Below are positions 61,393 to 64,000 of a stretch of 64,000 bases of DNA, one piece after another (position 1 is the stretch's first letter; every line of letters begins with the position of its first letter). A model generated the notes under the pieces. That model was not told the origin of the DNA. It did no database searches and saw only the letters and a list, made by a program, of their open reading frames with translations. The DNA is from Yersinia enterocolitica subsp. enterocolitica. Its GTDB lineage: Bacteria > Pseudomonadota > Gammaproteobacteria > Enterobacterales > Enterobacteriaceae. The stretch is from contig NZ_LR590469.1 in NCBI RefSeq assembly GCF_901472495.1, forward strand, positions 124,001 to 188,000, written 5' to 3'. Made by a program: the position numbers and the translations under genes.

Positions 61393-62498
61393 TATTTGAC
61401 TCCAGCTTCTCGATAATGGACATCACTTACTGCCCGCAGGTGTTCAGCCGCCTGTTCCGCAGTAAGGTCTCGCTGGGTTTCGGCCAGCATTTCATAACCC
61501 ACCATAAATTTACGGACAGATGCAGAGCGCAGTAATGGCGGATAAAAATGTGCATGTAACTGCCAGTGTGTATTGGCAGCGGTTTTATCAGCACCATGAT
61601 CGGTTTTATCGGTGCCATAGGTTTTATCGGTGCCATAAATGTTATAAGGCGCGCCGTGCCATCCCATTGAATAAGGGAAAGAACATGAGAACAAATTGTC
61701 GTAGCGGCTGGTCAGTTTTTTCAGTGCAATAGCCAGGTCGTGGCGTTGTTCATCCGATAAGTCTTCTAAGCGCAGAACATGGGCTTTGGGCAGCAGTAAG
61801 GTTTCAAATGGCCACGCCGCCCAGTAGGGCACCACGGCTAGCCAGTGCTCAGTTTCAACCACTGTTCTGCTGCCATCACGCTGCTCACGTTCGGCATAAT
61901 CGAGTAGCATCGGCGATTGATGTTGTTGAAAATATTGCTGTTGCAGGCGGTCTTCCCGCGCGGCTTCATTGGGCAGGAAGCTATTAGCCCAAATTTGCCC
62001 ATGCGGATGGGGGTTTGAGCAGCCCATAGCCGCGCCTTTATTCTCAAATACTTGTACCCAAGGGTATGTCTTACCCAATTCGGCACTTTGCTGTTGCCAG
62101 GTCTGGATGACATCTTCCAGCGCTGCCAGTGTTAGCTGCGGCAATGTCTTACTGTGATCTGGTGAGAAGCAAATAACCCTGCTGGTGCCGCGTGCACTCT
62201 GGCTGCGCATCAAGGGATCATCACTTTGCGGCGCATCGGGGGTATCCGGCATCAGCGCGGCAAAGTCATTGGTAAATACATAGGTTGACCGGTAGTCAGG
62301 GTTGACGTCACCCGTTACCCGGGTATTGCCTGGGCATAAGAAGCAATCCGCATCGTGCGTCGGTAAACTCTCGGTCGAAGGCGACTCCTGCTGACCTTGC
62401 CAGGGGCGCTTGGCCCGATGAGGCGATACCAATACCCACTGATCACTTAATGGGTTATATCTGCGGTGTGGATGATCCACAGGGTTAAAATCAGTCAT
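61392..62498 (-). CDS. galT: galactose-1-phosphate uridylyltransferase
   Basis: Exchanges UMP between UDP-glucose and galactose 1-phosphate. It has 368 residues (E. coli 348). The active-site HPH is in CSNPHPHGQIWA, and the metal-binding Cys pair is in DCFLCPGN. The extra 20 residues are an insertion of YGTDKT repeats between GWHGAPYN and HWQLHAHFYPPLLRS, encoded by 18-bp tandem repeats. The conserved sequence resumes on either side, so the enzyme is probably active with a surface loop. Confidence 0.96.
   Translation of the reverse strand: MTDFNPVDHPHRRYNPLSDQWVLVSPHRAKRPWQGQQESPSTESLPTHDADCFLCPGNTRVTGDVNPDYRSTYVFTNDFAALMPDTPDAPQSDDPLMRSQSARGTSRVICFSPDHSKTLPQLTLAALEDVIQTWQQQSAELGKTYPWVQVFENKGAAMGCSNPHPHGQIWANSFLPNEAAREDRLQQQYFQQHQSPMLLDYAEREQRDGSRTVVETEHWLAVVPYWAAWPFETLLLPKAHVLRLEDLSDEQRHDLAIALKKLTSRYDNLFSCSFPYSMGWHGAPYNIYGTDKTYGTDKTDHGADKTAANTHWQLHAHFYPPLLRSASVRKFMVGYEMLAETQRDLTAEQAAEHLRAVSDVHYREAGVK
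61581..61637 (-). repeat. 18-bp in-frame tandem repeats in galT
   Basis: Two identical units (61602-61619 and 61620-61637) encode YGTDKT on the minus strand. A third diverged unit (61581-61601, three bases longer) encodes DHGADKT. Confidence 0.95.
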
Positions 62499-62507
62499 AA
62501 CAATACC

Positions 62508-63524
62508 TTAATCGGGATAGCCCTGAGGATTCTGTGATTGCCAGCGCCAGGTATCAGCCGCCATTTCGTCCAGCGAGCGGCTGACTCGCCAGCCCAGTTG
62601 TTCCGCAGCTTTGGTGGGATCAGCCCAATAAGCCGGAAGATCACCTTCACGACGTGGGGCAAAATGGTAGGTCAGTGGTTTGCCACAAGCTTTGCTGAAT
62701 GCTTCGACCACCTGTAAAACACTGTGGCCAACACCGGCACCCAAATTAAAAATATGTACACCCGGTTGATTGTGTAACTTTTTCATTGCGGCAACATGGC
62801 CGTCAGCTAAATCGACCACATGAATATAGTCACGAACCCCAGTGCCATCAGGGGTTGGATAGTCATTGCCGAATATCGCCAATGATTCACGGCGGCCTAC
62901 TGCAACCTGTGCAATAAACGGCATCAAGTTGTTAGGGATACCTTGTGGGTCTTCTCCCATCAGCCCAGATGAATGGGCCCCAACCGGATTGAAATAACGC
63001 AGGATAGTCATGTTCCATTGTGGGTCGGCCAGTTGCACATCTTGCAGGATTTGCTCAACCATCAATTTGCTGCGGCCATACGGACTAGAAGGTGAGCCAG
63101 TCGGGAAGCTTTCAACATAAGGAATTTGCGGCTGATCACCATACACGGTGGCGGATGAACTGAAGATAAAGTTTTTGACCTGAGCCGCGCGCATCGCCTC
63201 CAGCAAGACTAAGGTGCCGAAAATATTATTATTGTAATATTCCAATGGCTTACTGACGGATTCGCCGACAGCTTTCAAGCCAGCAAAATGAATGACCGCG
63301 TGAATAGGATGAGCGGCGAATATCTTATCGAGCAGGGCGCGGTCACGAATGTCCCCCTGATAAAGTTCAGGAGTGTAGCCAGTCAATTGATGTATCCGGG
63401 CTAATACGCTGGATTTGCTATTACAAAGATTGTCGAGGATAACTGGCTGATAGCCAGCTTCAATCAATTGCACACAGGTATGACTACCAATGTAACCGCT
63501 ACCACCTGTTACCAGTACATACAT
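62508..63524 (-). CDS. galE: UDP-glucose 4-epimerase
   Basis: NAD-dependent interconversion of UDP-galactose and UDP-glucose. It has 338 residues, as in E. coli. The Rossmann motif VTGGSGYIGSHTCVQLIEAG and the catalytic pair YxxxK in SPYGRSKLMVEQIL (Ser/Tyr/Lys) are intact. It is the first gene of galETKM and has the ribosome site CAGGAGTC. Confidence 0.98.
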   Translation of the reverse strand: MYVLVTGGSGYIGSHTCVQLIEAGYQPVILDNLCNSKSSVLARIHQLTGYTPELYQGDIRDRALLDKIFAAHPIHAVIHFAGLKAVGESVSKPLEYYNNNIFGTLVLLEAMRAAQVKNFIFSSSATVYGDQPQIPYVESFPTGSPSSPYGRSKLMVEQILQDVQLADPQWNMTILRYFNPVGAHSSGLMGEDPQGIPNNLMPFIAQVAVGRRESLAIFGNDYPTPDGTGVRDYIHVVDLADGHVAAMKKLHNQPGVHIFNLGAGVGHSVLQVVEAFSKACGKPLTYHFAPRREGDLPAYWADPTKAAEQLGWRVSRSLDEMAADTWRWQSQNPQGYPD

Positions 63525-63600
63525 AAAAGACTCCTGGAATGACTTTTGTCTAAGAAAGATAGCATGCCATTATGTGAGAAAAGGTGATCTGCGCTCAATA

Positions 63601-63616
63601 ATGGAATCGTTTACAT
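63601..63616. promoter_or_regulatory. GalR/GalS operator (OE-like) upstream of galE
   Basis: On the minus strand ATGTAAACGATTCCAT equals the E. coli external gal operator core (GTGTAAACGATTCCAC) apart from the outermost bases. Downstream of it, toward galE, a CRP-like half-site (TGTGA at 63573-63577) and a CATGCTA -10-like element (63560-63566) follow in the same order as in E. coli. Confidence 0.75.
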
Positions 63617-63720
63617 TTAATTTTATGCTAGCTTAATCCCTGTGAGGGTATAAATACAGGGGAATGAACAAGGATAGGCTAAAAAATCGAGAAAACTCTG
63701 ACATAACAAAGATAAGCACA

Positions 63721-63736
63721 GTGGTAGCGTTCTCAT
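63721..63736. promoter_or_regulatory. possible second Gal operator
   Basis: GTGGTAGCGTTCTCAT resembles the E. coli internal operator GTGGTAGCGGTTACAT (13 of 16). It lies upstream of the first operator, 120 bp centre to centre, and not inside galE. Confidence 0.4.
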
Positions 63737-63821
63737 CCATTCATTTAGCAGGAATGTCCTGCTAATGATGCGATGACCCGATACTGACGAATAAAAGGGT
63801 ATCGGATCTTGTCAGTAAAAA

Positions 63822-64000
63822 TCAGTGGGTGGAGTAAAGCGGGTAGGTAAAGTACAGCAAATGCATTAAATTCAGGCCGAAATGGAATGCCACTGCAACC
63901 CACAAACGGCCACTCCACAGCCAGGCTAAACCATAAATGACCCCTGCCAGAGCAGCGAACACCATTAACAGCGCGCCACCGGCAAAATGCGCGGCACCGA
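63822..64000 (-). CDS. CPBP-family intramembrane metalloprotease, C-terminal part (cut by window edge)
   Basis: The last 59 codons of a membrane protein on the complement, ending at TGA 63822-63824. The visible end contains the helix ALLMVFAALAGVIYGLAW, then LWVAVAFHFGLNLMHLLYF with the HxxxN motif typical of the third conserved element of CPBP (CAAX protease/bacteriocin-processing) proteins. The first His motif (AAHFAGG) also fits. The N-terminal part is outside the window. Confidence 0.7.
   Translation of the reverse strand, partial: GAAHFAGGALLMVFAALAGVIYGLAWLWSGRLWVAVAFHFGLNLMHLLYFTYPLYSTH

Overview
The window is chromosomal DNA of an enterobacterium, almost certainly a Yersinia. Most proteins are close full-length relatives of Escherichia coli proteins, and the gene order follows the E. 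coli 0.70-0.79 Mb segment almost without a break: fldA, ybfE, ybfF, seqA, pgm, kdpEDCBAF, ybfA, ybgA, phr, ybgI, pxpBCA, gltA, sdhCDAB, sucABCD, cydABX, ybgE, ybgC, tolQRAB, pal, cpoB, lysine tRNAs, nadA, pnuC, zitB, aroG, gpmA, galMKTE. Two miniature insertions look like the YPAL palindromic elements known from yersiniae, and a 70-base palindrome typical of such intergenic regions occurs three times. The species cannot be fixed from the sequence alone.

Layout. 1-5955: fldA edge, a chemoreceptor with its own sigma-28 type promoter, ybfE/ybfF, seqA, pgm. 6038-8063: an AT-rich RTX-repeat protein and a small EamA transporter, both accessory. 8156-16229: the potassium-limitation regulon kdpFABC-kdpDE, with a KdpE operator upstream. 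16728-20811: ybfA, ybgA, phr, a periplasmic cAMP phosphodiesterase (cpdP), ybgI. 21231-26095: a 5-oxoproline module (pxpBCA, two membrane proteins of the DUF969/DUF979 families, pcp). 26324-38033: TCA-cycle genes gltA, sdhCDAB, sucABCD. 38105-40003: periplasmic 5'-nucleotidase. 40592-43738: cytochrome bd oxidase. 43886-49457: Tol-Pal envelope machine. 49650-50292: tandem lysine tRNA array, its first copy broken. 50569-55766: nadA, pnuC, zitB, aroG, gpmA. 55973-58372: an accessory minus-strand group with a secreted nuclease, a 21-codon peptide and a broken protease of the cyanobactin PatA/PatG family. 58673-63524: psiF and galETKM. The right edge cuts a CPBP-family membrane protease.

Function. 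The core is central metabolism (TCA cycle, bd oxidase, Leloir galactose pathway, NAD precursor supply, first step of aromatic biosynthesis) plus envelope integrity and potassium uptake. Interest lies in the insertions between conserved blocks. These are the PatA/PatG-like protease group, the orphan RTX protein, three unrelated housekeeping genes (kdpC, pxpC, galT) that each carry about three in-frame 18-bp tandem repeats absent from E. coli, and a tRNA-Lys array with a disrupted first gene.
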